Positions 42,763-53,596 of a DNA stretch of 64,000 bases are shown here, one piece after another. The position numbers were made by a program, and so were the translations under genes. Numbering within the stretch: the stretch's first letter is position 1; every line of letters starts with the position of its first letter. The stretch is from Tritrichomonas musculus (taxonomy: Eukaryota > Parabasalia > Tritrichomonadida > Tritrichomonadidae). The stretch spans positions 868,001 through 932,000 of the forward strand of contig JAPFFF010000002.1 in NCBI GenBank assembly GCA_039105265.1, given 5' to 3'. The notes under the pieces were generated by a model, which was given only the letters and a program-made list of their open reading frames with translations, made no database searches and was not told the DNA's origin.

Positions 42763-43177
42763 AACGAAATTTAATTGAATTTTTCTGAGACATTCAAAAA
42801 TTGAATTCTTATTTGCTTTGTTAGAAGAATAATATTTAAATTTTTATAAAATTTTTGGTCTAAAAATAAACCGAAAAAAGGTATTATATATAAATATATA
42901 ATAAATATTGTTTTTTAATATAAATATTTACAAAAAATTAAAAAACTCTTATATAAAATAATTATTTTAAAATGAACTTGTTCAAAGATTTATATTGTAG
43001 AAGATCCAGTTATAGCATATGATTTAAATAAAAAATAATTTTTTATTTGTTTTTTTATTCAAATATTCCAAAAACTTTACTGAGTTTTCTATGAAATATA
43101 TTGAAAAGTTTATGTAAAAATGTTAATTGAAATTGATATCGCATTTCTAATGTAATTTGCTTGACTTCACTTTATTA

Positions 43178-44962
43178 ATGATTGTGGAATTAAACACTGA
43201 CTCACCAAGAACTGGCATAGCTTCACATTTTCATCCAGCAAATGATACTCCAATATATGAAGAAGAATTGAAAAAGGTCTATCGTAAACCAATCTTTGGA
43301 TATGAGCAATTTAACAAGTTCCCAAAGATCTATGTCATATGTCCAGAAGAAGATAAACTTGATACAGAATATTATTTTTGTGATATTTGTAAGCACTGTA
43401 ACAAAATTTCTTCAACGATTAGTAATGTGATCATTCATGCCTCAAAGCATGATAATGAACTGAAAAAAGAATTAATTAAAGAAAAAGATAGAAAAAGAAC
43501 AGAAAAAATAGACGATGAATTAAAATTTTTATCTAGCAAAGAATCGAAAACAATTGCAAATTATATTCATAAATTTTTTTTATTAAACGGAATTGCTTTT
43601 AATAAAATAGAATCAGATGAATTGAAATCATTAACTGCAGATTTAATGAATAGAAAAGAATTATCAGATTATGAAGGGATAATTTCAAATAGAATTGAAG
43701 CAAAGATATTCTCAGATCTGAGAAATGCCAGCCATATTTCGGCAAGTTTCGATGGCTGGACTGGAATAGACACCCAACATTACCTGGGAGTAACAATTAG
43801 ATGTATAATTAATAAATCTTTAAAATGGTTTACAATTGGATTTTCTCATATCGAAGAAATACATGCAACTTCGGTCGAAATTGGATATTTACTTACTAAA
43901 TCATTTAGAGAATTCGGTATAATAGGCAGAGTTCGAAGCGTTGTGTCTGATTCGCATTCTGTAATGACATGCGCTGCCGTTAATATAGATGTTTGGGGAT
44001 GTGAATGCATTTTGCATATGCTCCATACCTTATTAGGTTCTTTTGTTAATGCTGCAAAGCCTTTGTTGACTCCGATTTTCAATCTTGCTTCATATCTAGC
44101 CAATTCAACAAAATGGACCGCTTTTGCAAAAAAACGAAACATTTGTTCAATACCGTCATTTACGGCGATAAGATGGTCATCTATGTATGCTACATTTAAA
44201 GCTATCAATTCAGCAAAACCTTACATAATTGAATTCTCAGCATCAGAAAAAAAAGATGAACAAGAAAAATTCCAAATTGATTATTCAGTTGTAACTGACT
44301 TGATAAAGCCTTTAAAGATATTTAAAAACTGGCTGGAAGGTTTCGAGTCAGATGATTTTGGAAGCCAATCGGATTTTCTAAATGGTTGGTACGCAATAAA
44401 TAAATCTTTTCAGGATTTAACAGATCCTCGATGGAATGATGCTAAGAATTGCATGAAAGAAAAAAAAAATGAATTAGAAAAAAGGCATAAAGAAACATTT
44501 GAATATCTCACAATCTGTGCAATTCTTAATCCGAATACTTGTCTCAAGCGTATTCCTGAAAAATCTAAAAGAAATGCTTTGAATAAAATAATAAAAGAAA
44601 TGCAAATGGTACCAAAAAAAGAGGAAAACGAAGATGATCAAACAGATGAACCTTTAACTAGAGATGGATTCAAAGCATTAAATTTATCCGATCCTTTAGA
44701 TCAGTTGTATACACGAGTTTGGGAATGTTCCGTCAATTTATTCGATTATTGGATTAGTAAATTGAAAGGAAAAACATATTCTCTTGCAGATGTTGCACTT
44801 AATTATTTATCGCGATTGGCAACATCAGCCTCAACGGAAAGACTATTTTCTCGCTCTAGACGAATTCAAACTTTTGAGCGGGTTCGCTTATTGCCAGAAA
44901 CATTACACAATTTAGTTATAATCGCTGGAAATTATGATATTGCAACGCAATGCTTTTATTAA
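43178..44962 (+). CDS. hAT superfamily transposase
   Basis: A complete 594-aa transposase from the ATG at 43178 (the open frame upstream has only a TTG). It has an N-terminal BED-like zinc-finger region CDICKHC with a later HASKH (about 68-91). The RNase H-like core has D in SFDGW (about 192), VVSDSHSVM (D about 258) and the CxxH pair in CECILHMLH (about 277-280). The C-terminal dimerisation block is LSRLATSASTERLFS (catalytic E about 554), then RVRLLPETLHNLVII. The SASTERLFS and L-P-E-x-L-x-x-L-V signatures are diagnostic of hAT transposases. No stop or frameshift. Confidence 0.95.
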   Translation: MIVELNTDSPRTGIASHFHPANDTPIYEEELKKVYRKPIFGYEQFNKFPKIYVICPEEDKLDTEYYFCDICKHCNKISSTISNVIIHASKHDNELKKELIKEKDRKRTEKIDDELKFLSSKESKTIANYIHKFFLLNGIAFNKIESDELKSLTADLMNRKELSDYEGIISNRIEAKIFSDLRNASHISASFDGWTGIDTQHYLGVTIRCIINKSLKWFTIGFSHIEEIHATSVEIGYLLTKSFREFGIIGRVRSVVSDSHSVMTCAAVNIDVWGCECILHMLHTLLGSFVNAAKPLLTPIFNLASYLANSTKWTAFAKKRNICSIPSFTAIRWSSMYATFKAINSAKPYIIEFSASEKKDEQEKFQIDYSVVTDLIKPLKIFKNWLEGFESDDFGSQSDFLNGWYAINKSFQDLTDPRWNDAKNCMKEKKNELEKRHKETFEYLTICAILNPNTCLKRIPEKSKRNALNKIIKEMQMVPKKEENEDDQTDEPLTRDGFKALNLSDPLDQLYTRVWECSVNLFDYWISKLKGKTYSLADVALNYLSRLATSASTERLFSRSRRIQTFERVRLLPETLHNLVIIAGNYDIATQCFY

Positions 44963-45062
44963 TAACGCAATTTCAGTCTTAAACTAAAATTATTTAACAT
45001 TTTAATTTAATAAAATATTTGATAATGTCAATAATATTTTGAAAGCAATTTATTAATATCTA

Positions 45063-45951
45063 TACTGATCGACATGATTGCAGCAATGCATCTTCCATAC
45101 TGATCGACATGATTGCAGCAATGCATCTTCCATGCTGATCGACATGATTGCAGCAATGCATCTTCCATACTGATCGACATGATTGCAACAATTCATCTTC
45201 CATGCTGATCGACATGATTGCAACAATTCATCTTCCATACTGATCGACATGATTGCAACAATTCATCTTCCATACTGATCGACATGATTGCAACAATTCA
45301 TCTTCCATACTGATCGACATGATTGCAACAATTCATCTTCCATACTGATCGACATGATTGCAGCAATGCATCTTCCATACTGATCGACATGATTGCAACA
45401 ATTCATCTTCCATACTGATCGACATGATTGCAACAATTCATCTTCCATACTGATCGACATGATTGCAACAATTCATCTTCCATACTGATCGACATGATTG
45501 CAACAATTCATCTTCCATACTGATCGACATGATTGCAACAATTCATCTTCCATACTGATCGACATGATTGCAGCAATGCATCTTCCATACTGATCGACAT
45601 GATTGCAACAATTCATCTTCCATACTGATCGACATGATTGCAGCAATGCATCTTCCATACTGATCGACATGATTGCAACAATTCATCTTCCATACTGATC
45701 GACATGATTGCAGCAATGCATCTTCCATACTGATCGACATGATTGCAGCAATGCATCTTCCATACTGATCGACATGATTGCAGCAATTCATCTTCCATAC
45801 TGATCGACATGATTGCAACAATTCATCTTCCATACTGATCGACATGATTGCAACAATTCATCTTCCATACTGATCGACATGATTGCAACAATTCATCTTC
45901 CATACTGATCGACATGATTGCAACAATTCATCTTCCATACTGATCGACATG
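45063..45951. repeat. 35-bp tandem satellite, 25 full copies plus a partial
   Basis: Unit TACTGATCGACATGATTGCA followed by ACAATTCATCTTCCA. The period is exactly 35 throughout. Two main variants occur: CAACAATTCA and CAGCAATGCA, with a few CATGC/CATAC differences. The array lies between the hAT transposase stop and the right end of the element. Because 35 is not a multiple of three, three units make 35 codons; on the minus strand the TGCA variant keeps the frame open while the other gives TGA, which explains the short repetitive frames seen there. It is not a CRISPR: there are no unique spacers. Confidence 0.95.
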
Positions 45952-45992
45952 GATTTTTTATTTTGATAATTATCTATCATTTGATTGATTAA

Positions 45993-46029
<37 letters not shown>

Positions 46030-46323
46030 TTTTTTTTCAGAGAATAATAGAGAAATTTTTTTTATTATAAAAATAAAATATTATAGAAAAAATGAAATTT
46101 TTTAAATGCTTTATAAGTTTTTAAAAAGATTCAAATTTTCAATAGGGATAACGTTAACTTAATTCATTGATTCAACATTATTTCAACGTTAACATGTCGT
46201 TATGACCAAATTGAAACGGTTTTAATCAACGGCCTCAACGTCGTTGTCGTTGACACTCAATTCAACGATATAATATTTGGTTCAACGAATTTAACGTCAA
46301 CGTTGGCCAACCCTGATTGAGAA

Positions 46324-47327
46324 AATGAAAATGGGCCAAATTTAATAAAAAAAAGTATTTTAAAATTATATTATTAATATATAATTGTTATATATTTTAT
46401 TTATATCATATAATTATTATAATATAATAAAATAATAAATTACATATTAAGATATGAATTCAAATGTAACGACTCTCAATTATTATTTACTATATTCTCA
46501 ATTTTATTCTCGAAGATTTTTTTATTCAAAATTTATGAAAAAAAAATTAATAAAAAAAAACTTTCTACATTTGATTTAAATTTTAATTAAACTTCAAAAT
46601 ATATAAAGAAAATTATTTATTTCATTTCTCTCAAATTAACATTTTATGAGAAACGATTTGAATTTATAATTGTTCAATATTTAGAATATACAGTTATCTA
46701 AAGTTTATTAATTGTTTATATTTATTTTAAACATTTTTATAGTATATATAATATTATTAAAAGTTATATAATCTATGATATATATATAAATATATAAAGA
46801 TATTTGCTTAATATTTTAATAAAAATTTTTTATTGAAAAAAAATCGTTATTAATGTTTATGATTTTAAAATTGATTTTTGCAGCTCAGCCCCCTGAATCA
46901 AATTAAACTAAATTTAGCATATCTTTATTAAATTAAATGTAATATATATAAATATAATTATAATCTAAATAAATTCTTTATTTATTTAGATATTTCAAAA
47001 AAATATGTAAAAATTCATTAAAATGAACTTTTTAACAAAATATGAAATATTTATAAAATAACAAAATGCATAATTAATCATCAATTTCCAATATATATAA
47101 TAATTAATCATTATAAATTCAATCCATCCATCAGGTGGCTGGATTGGGTTATTTTCATAGGATACTTGTTTGTGTTATTATAACTTATACAATTGATATT
47201 TTAAAACATTTAAATAATAAATATATAAAATAAGTGCACTATAATATAATATCAAAATATTATTTAATAATTATTAATACATAAAAAGATATACATATTT
47301 TTATAAACGTTAAAAATGTAAAGTAGG
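46324..47327. other. Right half of the outer element, non-coding
   Basis: A/T-rich with no credible gene; it starts with the GGGCCAAATTT half of a palindrome split by the hAT insertion. Confidence 0.5.
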
Positions 47328-47519
47328 TGTCCGCACCTCTGATTAAAGATTGATTATTATATATTGAATATGACTTTTATTGTTATTTATAATATATTAT
47401 TATTTGAAATATATTTGTTTAACTAATATATTAATACTATAATACTATATTTTAGTTTTAAAAATACTTTTGAAAATAAATGCGTAGTGTTATATTTATT
47501 TGTATTGATATTGATCTTA

Positions 47520-48854
47520 TAGGTGGACTCGGAGATGTTCAGGTAAAGACCAGATTTAATTTTGTAATGACTAAAACTTTGTTTACTAATACTCATTTTG
47601 ATTTTCTATGTCTAAAAAGTCTTTTCCTAAATGACAAAAAAAAATTCTAAATCCAAAAAGTTGCTTTCAAAAAGTCAAAAATATTTTCTAAGTATAAAAA
47701 GTCTTTTCCTAAAAGTCACTAAAATATTCCATCGCCTCAAAAGTTGTTTTCAAAAAGTCAAACCTTTGATTCCGATGAGTAAAAGTGATATGCTAAAAAG
47801 AAGAAGAAGCATTCCTATACCCAGAACTTTTTTAATAATAGAGACATTGGAAATGTTTAAATAACTCGTTGTTTTTGGACCAAAAAGAAATCATTATATT
47901 CAAAACTAAAAATAAATGTATCTTCATTTGTATGTATTCATTTGTATGTATTTTTATTACTGTATGCTTATTTAAATGTACTTTTATTTTAAAAAAATTA
48001 ATCTAATTTTTATTTAATTTTTAAAAAATTAATTATATATTTCTCATTTTATTTAATTATATAATTAAGTTGAATAAAAACATTAAGCAATGAAGAATAT
48101 GTTCTTATGTGATGAAAATCTGTTTTCAAAGGACGTTTGAGTATTTGAATGCTCAAATGTAAGCAGAATTTATTTTGACCATATATGGTCATTTAAAGAA
48201 CCAAATCATTTAGAACTAATGAACATCGAAAATATTTACAAAAATGATTTTTTAATACATTACATCATTGGTATTTAAAATGCAAATATTGTTTTTAAAA
48301 GGTATCTAAAAATAAATATAATATCTTGAATTGAATGGACGTTGCAGTTTTGAGTTCCCAAACGTCGTCAATAACAAAATAATGAAACTTTTAATATATA
48401 TTTATACATTTATTAAATAGTATTGAACATTTATATTATTTTTCAATATAATACTAAAATGATGAGTTTTTGATATAAATATTATGAGATTTTGTTTGAA
48501 AATTATAGAAAAATTAGTTAAATTAATTGTCTCTATTATTAAAAAAGTTCTGGGTATAGGAATGCTTCTTCTTCTTTTTAGCATATCACTTTTACTCATC
48601 GGAATCAAAGGTTTGACTTTTTGAAAACAACTTTTGAGGCGATGGAATATTTTAGTGACTTTTAGGAAAAGACTTTTTATACTTAGAAAATATTTTTGAC
48701 TTTTTGAAAGCAACTTTTTGGATTTAGAATTTTTTTTTGTCATTTAGGAAAAGACTTTTTAGACATAGAAAATCAAAATGAGTATTAGTAAACAAAGTTT
48801 TAGTCATTACAAAATTAAATCTGGTCTTTACCTGAACATCTCCGAGCCCACCTA
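47520..48854. mobile_element. Element with ~327-bp near-identical inverted arms
   Basis: 47520-47847 is repeated in inverted orientation at 48528-48854 with almost no differences (one near the tip: GGTGGACTCGG against GGTGGGCTCGG). Termini TAGGTGG and CCACCTA are flanked by TA on both sides (47518-47519; 48855-48856); the TSD may be TA or unresolved. The arms contain a string of TCAAAAAGTC / CTAAAAAGTC motifs. Each arm reads as a 70-odd residue lysine/serine-rich frame (starting MTKKNSKSKK) and the two copies encode the same peptide, but simply because the DNA is duplicated. The central ~680 bases are non-coding. Confidence 0.85.
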
Positions 48855-48856
48855 TA

Positions 48857-49175
48857 TTTTCGTTTAGTTTATTTTTACATTTTATTATAATATATATCAT
48901 TTTATAGATCTATAATATAAAGATTAAATTCGTTATTAGTAAAGATATAAGCATACTACTTTTTTTATTTGAAAAATATTGAATGATTCAAACAATTTTA
49001 CTCAGTTATTTAATGTATGAGATATCAATATTAGATTCATTTAATACACAAAAATAAACATATAATATATAAATAGATTAATTGAATACTTTTAAATAAA
49101 CGTATTTAAATATTGAGACTCTTTTCCTTTTCTATCAAAATATGATTAATTCAATTTAAAAAAATAAAATATTAA
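48857..49175. other. A/T-rich spacer
   Basis: Nothing recognised. Confidence 0.4.
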
Positions 49176-49183
49176 TAATATTA

Positions 49184-50341
49184 AAAGGAGCACGGGTAAC
49201 CGTTTTTCGTACGTTAAGAAGCCTTAAAAAAACATTTATATCTTATTATAAAAACAAGAAAAAACAATATTTTTTAAATATATTGATTGTTTATATTAGA
49301 TAATATAATCTATAATGATACATTACATAATTATTTCATGTGTGATGAAATAAAGTCCTAATGATGTTTTTTTTTGATCATCCAAAGGACTTGTAAATTA
49401 ATAATTTTGATATTTTATTTTAGTGCTAAATGATAAAATGATATTATATCTTTTAAATAAAATTTATAGTAGACTTATAAATTTCCAAATCACATTTTTT
49501 ATTTTTGAAATCCTGGGGAATATTCTTTTCTGTTGAGTGTTTATTTACATTGATATTTTATTTTGTACCACGATTGGTGTTAATAATTCTATTATATTAT
49601 AATTAATGTTTTGTTTATACGGAATTTTTATTACAAAATATATTTTTTTTAATATATATTTATTTAATAAAGCATATTAAATATAGTATTTTCATTTTTG
49701 AGTTGAAAAGATAATAATTTCATGAATATTTATGTTTATTAAAAATCAAAGTTTTCGGAAAAATAATAACAAATAATTGTTATATATAATCATACCAAGC
49801 AAATATAATTATTTATCTGCAGAAAAAATCAATTAATTATGATATTTATGTATTTTAATGATGTTTGGAGGTTCTATGATATTTTATTATTAAATTTTAA
49901 TAATAAAATAGACTATTATCTTTAATATAATGAAATTTCATTTCCAAAATAACTAAATACATAAGTAAATTCAGAATAAAAATGAATAAAATAAAAAAAA
50001 TTGAGTAGTGAAAATAAATTATCGTTCAATTTGTCAACTTTTTGAATTATTTTTATACTTTGATATTTTTCTTTCATTTGTCGGTAAATCGATTTATTTC
50101 AGTGTATTTACACCACTTCTATCAAACATGTAAAAACGTTTAGAATTAAAATTCGTACGTTAGTTCTGAAAAGTTAAACTTTTTGATAACTTAGATTTTT
50201 AAAACATGAATAATGTTTTTCCCCTACGATAGATTTTTTTCTGGTCCATATAAAACTTGCTTAAAAACCTATATATTATATAATATTTCAATATGAAGTC
50301 GAAAAGACGATTTTCAATAACCGCCAAAGTCGTGCTCCTTT
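49184..50341. mobile_element. Non-autonomous TIR element, 1158 bp
   Basis: AAAGGAGCACG at 49184-49194 is inverted at 50331-50341. The 8-bp TAATATTA flanks both ends (49176-49183; 50342-50349); because that octamer is its own reverse complement, the pair can also be read as a longer 21-base TIR. A subterminal TTCGTACGTTA is present at about 49208 and again at about 50153. No coding frame is seen. Confidence 0.75.
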
Positions 50342-50349
50342 TAATATTA

Positions 50350-51230
50350 TTATTTCAATTAATATTTATTAAATATTTATTATTATAATTATAATAAATA
50401 TATTATATAGGAAATAACAAGAAATTAAAATATAATTAATATATATCTAATTGTATCAATTCAAATTTTCATTTTTTTTTTTTTTCATAAATTGAATTAT
50501 TAAAATGCATATAATTCTATGTAAAACTATATTCAATCAATATAATCAATATAATATTTAATATACAATATATTGAAATTAAATTATATATAATAAATAA
50601 TTAACCCTGATAAATAAAAAGATAAAACAATATTTTATATTAAATAAATACAATTTTTGTGAGAATTATTTTATTGAAAAAACTATTGATTACAATTATT
50701 TTGTTTTTAGAATTACCCACTTGATTCTAATATTTTTTAGTATTATATTGAATATTCAATTTATAGATGCATATTAAAATATATGTAAGTATATAATAAT
50801 TTAAAAATATATCATTTTAAAATTATTATTTATATATTAAACTATATATTTATGTATTTAAATCAATATTATTGGTATTATAAAATATGAATTGAATGTA
50901 AATTAATATTTTTAAAAAAATCCTATATGTATTAATAAAGATGCCATTGATCTAATTAAATATGGACTAAGCAATTATAAAAAATTGAATGCAATATGTT
51001 TATTTAATATAACAAATTACATCATATATAATATACATATTTTAAATAAAAACAATGTGTTTCTTTTTTAAAAATTGAATATTCATTTGCCAAACAATAT
51101 AATAAAAATATGCATGTTTACTTTATTTATAATAGAAATAAATAAATAAATATATATCTAAATCCAAAAACAGTTTATTTCAGCTGTAGGACCATTTTTG
51201 CTCTGATCAATTTTCCATGTATTCTTATAA
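50350..51230. other. A/T-rich region, nothing recognised
   Basis: No gene, tRNA or inverted-repeat pair was found apart from simple A/T repeats. Confidence 0.4.
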
Positions 51231-51231
51231 T

Positions 51232-51528
51232 GGAGAATTTAAAAATGAAATAACTCAATCCATAAAATTATTTATCATATTATTTTTATATACATAGAAA
51301 CTATGTAAGCCAAATTAAATAATCTAGGTCTCAAACTAGTAAATAATATATTACATGCATTAAAGCATCAAAGAATTTTGCAAACAATCATCATTTTTCA
51401 TTATTTGATATAAATTTTTGATATTTGAGGCCTAGATATTCTAAACTATCTATTACATAATATGATTGCCAAAAATCAAAATCACCTTAAATCTTTACAT
51501 TGAGTTATTTCATTTTTAAATTTTCAAT
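51232..51528. mobile_element. Small palindromic MITE-like repeat
   Basis: GAATTTAAAAATGAAATAACTC at 51234-51255 pairs with its inverse at about 51501-51526. A second, weaker inverted pair inside (AATCTAGGTCTCAAA at about 51331; inverse of ATCTAGGCCTCAAA at about 51425) extends the palindrome. No clear TSD. Confidence 0.55.
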
Positions 51529-51684
51529 TAAAATTTGAATTAAAACGATAATATTCAAGTCAAATATTAATCGTTCAATTTATAATAGTAAACGGGGAAA
51601 GGTCCCCCTTAAGAGAAAACGGAATTCATCATTATTCAAGTTTTATCTAATATATCATTAGAAAAATATTTGAGAATATATATA

Positions 51685-51764
51685 GGTTGTTTGGCCGAGT
51701 GGTCTAAGGCGCCAGTTTAAGGCACTGGTCCGCGAGGGCGTGGGTTCGAACCCCACAGCAACCA
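51685..51764 (+). tRNA. tRNA-Leu (anticodon AAG)
   Basis: A full cloverleaf can be drawn. The acceptor stem GGTTGTT pairs with AGCAACC, with discriminator A at 51764. The D arm holds GGCC-GAGTGGTCTAAGGC (A box TGGCCGAGTGG). The anticodon stem CCAGT/ACTGG encloses the loop TTAAGGC, giving anticodon AAG at 51719-51721, which reads CUU (and CUC as inosine). The long class II variable arm TCCGCGAGGGCG is typical of tRNA-Leu, and GGGTTCGAACCCC is a perfect T arm (B box). CCA is not encoded as such beyond the A. An eight-T run follows at once as the RNA polymerase III terminator. No intron. Confidence 0.98.
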
Positions 51765-51772
51765 TTTTTTTT
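51765..51772 (+). terminator. Pol III oligo-T terminator of tRNA-Leu
   Basis: TTTTTTTT directly follows the discriminator base of the tRNA. Confidence 0.8.
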
Positions 51773-51871
51773 ATATATGATTTTTTTATGCTTATTCAAA
51801 GTTGAGTTTGAGTTTAATTTGATTACTTTGAAATGATTTAAATGATATTTATGAGGAGAAATCTATAAACT

Positions 51872-52480
51872 CCACAGCTTGAAGATCAACCAGACGATAT
51901 AAATGAAATCTATAAACAAGACTTTAGATTATTCAAAAGAGACGGTGTTTATATTGATAAAGTTGCAAGCCGCTAAAAATTTCAAAATAAAATATCTACT
52001 GAAGCCATGTTTAATTATGGTTCACTGTTTCTTAACAGTTATGGGTTTGAGATTGATATAAAAGACGCAGCTAGATATTAGAGAATGACTTCAGATGGAA
52101 TTGAGGTTATGTGCAAATGAAGTATAATCTTGCAATTGCAAGATGAAATTGAGGAAGAATAAACAACAATCATTATGCTGATTTTAGGAGAAGTTGATGT
52201 TATGTTTAATTATGGCTGCTGTTAGATAATTGTGATTAAATTAATATTACCAAAGAAGAATCTTCTCATTATTTCCATATCTCTGCAAATAATTGCAAAT
52301 AGTGATTGTGTTACTGTTAACAGCAAAGAAGCAGTCCTTTATTATATATATATATCTTTACACCTAGAGTATGAACTCAGCATAGGCTATTCATCTAGAA
52401 TCAATGGTGTAAAGATGGATGGTTATGATTTGGTTGCAGTGAGTTGTATATATAATAATTACTCAACATCGACACTCAAA
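51872..52480 (+). pseudogene. Sel1-repeat protein pseudogene
   Basis: Broken frames read as Sel1-like (SLR) repeats. Around 51995-52090 the frame gives AMFNYGSLFLNSYGF, DIKDAARY then a TAG, then RMTSDGIEV. This fits the A-x-x-x-Y-G-x-x-x-x-x-G-x-x-x-x-x-x-x-A-A-x-Y-Y-x-x-A-x-x-x-G consensus. A second MFNYG occurs at about 52200 and KEAVLYY-like sequence at about 52330. In-frame TAA (about 51975), TAG (about 52080) and TGA (about 52118) and at least two frameshifts disable it. Sel1-repeat proteins, often fused to kinases, are abundant in trichomonads. Only part of the gene is here; no start is visible next to the tRNA. Confidence 0.65.
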
Positions 52481-53588
52481 GTAAGTGGGGACATCTTCAC
52501 TTTTTCAACTTTTTTTTTAAAAAAAATCAATTTTTTGAGAAAAATTTTTTTTGATCATTTTTTTAATAAAAAAAATTTTTTGTATCATTTTTTTCCACTT
52601 TTTTGAAAAATATATCAAAAAATTATGCTTGTTTTTAGCAAAGGTATGCTGAAAAAATCTGAAAAAAATATATGATAATCAGTAATTGATAGTAATAATA
52701 ATTACATAAATTTCATGGGGAAATTCCTCATTGTCAGACATATTAAATTTAATATTTACCGATGTCATTAAAAAAAAAGCTTTTAATGAAGGAACATTAT
52801 AGATAATCGATTTTTACATAACTATTCTCATGTATGTATCAAAATTAATAGATTTATAAAATGATCACATATTATATAAAATCACATTACTGAGCATTTG
52901 CGTTAAAATAAAGAACTTTGCTGCCCTAAACTTTATAGTATATCGTTTTTTACTTAAATTTTTTATTATAAATGTTATATACAGTGTCTTAAAAATTTGC
53001 GAATTTTCATTAATAATAAAAAATTTCAAAGTAAAACTGAAATAAAAACATAATGAATACATATATCATGTAACTAGCCTTTACTTTTTTCACATCACAA
53101 ATTCATTAACGTAACTTTTTAACGTTTATATTCTTTAATCCTTATTTTGGTTGTTGTATTTGCACGTTTTTGGTAAAAATATCAAGTTTTCAAATTAAAT
53201 TTTATTAAAAAAATCAATGAACAGATAAAATTAAAATTTTGAGGCACTTAAGTTTATATTTTATATAATCGCTTTTTAGTATTGGTTTTATATGTTAAAA
53301 AGGAATTAAAAGTTTATAAAACAATATTATAATAGTAAATAATCTAGAAATCTTGAGTAATGTGAATTGGTATGCTCACAGAGTGATTATGTTCTTTTTA
53401 TAAAATGGTCAATCATTTCACCATTGCCAAAAATGAATTTTAAAAATTGCATTTTACTTTTACAAAAATGGTTTTATTAAATAATTTAATTGATATTTTA
53501 TTTATTCACAAAAAATTATTTGGTATATTATCTTTTTTCAGAGATATGATTATTTTATGTATTCAATATTTTCAATAAAAAATACATT
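52481..53588. other. A/T-rich region, nothing recognised
   Basis: Low-complexity T/A blocks at 52500-52610, then non-coding sequence up to the TSD of the P-like element. Confidence 0.45.
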
Positions 53589-53596
53589 GTACAAAC

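Larger units (their letters stand above)
41513..46315. mobile_element. Autonomous hAT transposon, 4803 bp, nested
   Basis: Ends CAGGGTTGGTCAATGTTGA and the inverse of CAGGGTTGGCCAACGTTGA form a 19-base TIR with two mismatches. Exact 8-bp duplications ATTGAGAA flank it (41505-41512 and 46316-46323). Subterminal regions (41530-41690; 46150-46305) are full of TCAACG/CGTTGA repeats. Contents in order are a minus-strand gene of unknown function, a plus-strand hAT transposase, a 35-bp satellite array and an (ATT)n microsatellite (about 45986-46028). Confidence 0.95.
41150..47340. mobile_element. Outer 8-bp-TSD element hosting the hAT insertion
   Basis: AGAGGTGCGGACA at 41150-41162 is inverted at 47328-47340 (13 of 13 bases). 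The pair is flanked by an exact 8-bp duplication GATTAAAG (41142-41149 and 47341-47348). The hAT at 41513-46315 with its TSD interrupts it; without that insert the outer element is about 1.38 kb and has no gene, so it was non-autonomous before interruption. Close to the hAT insertion point its own sequence is locally palindromic (AATTGGCCC before, GGGCCAAATTT after). The AGAG terminus and 8-bp TSD recall the P-like element at 53597, but hAT is equally possible. Confidence 0.85.

Noticed and set aside
45053-45845. Minus-strand frames in the 35-bp satellite
   Set aside because: They arise from the repeat period and variant bases; each is a repeated peptide with no domain and no conserved start.
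47631-48743. Two lysine-rich small genes in opposite orientation
   Set aside because: They are identical because the DNA is an inverted duplication of transposon arms; repeated CTAAAAAGTC motifs explain the composition.
52232-52606. 124-codon plus-strand frame after the tRNA
   Set aside because: Its first part overlaps Sel1 pseudogene sequence in another frame and its end is a T/A homopolymer region.
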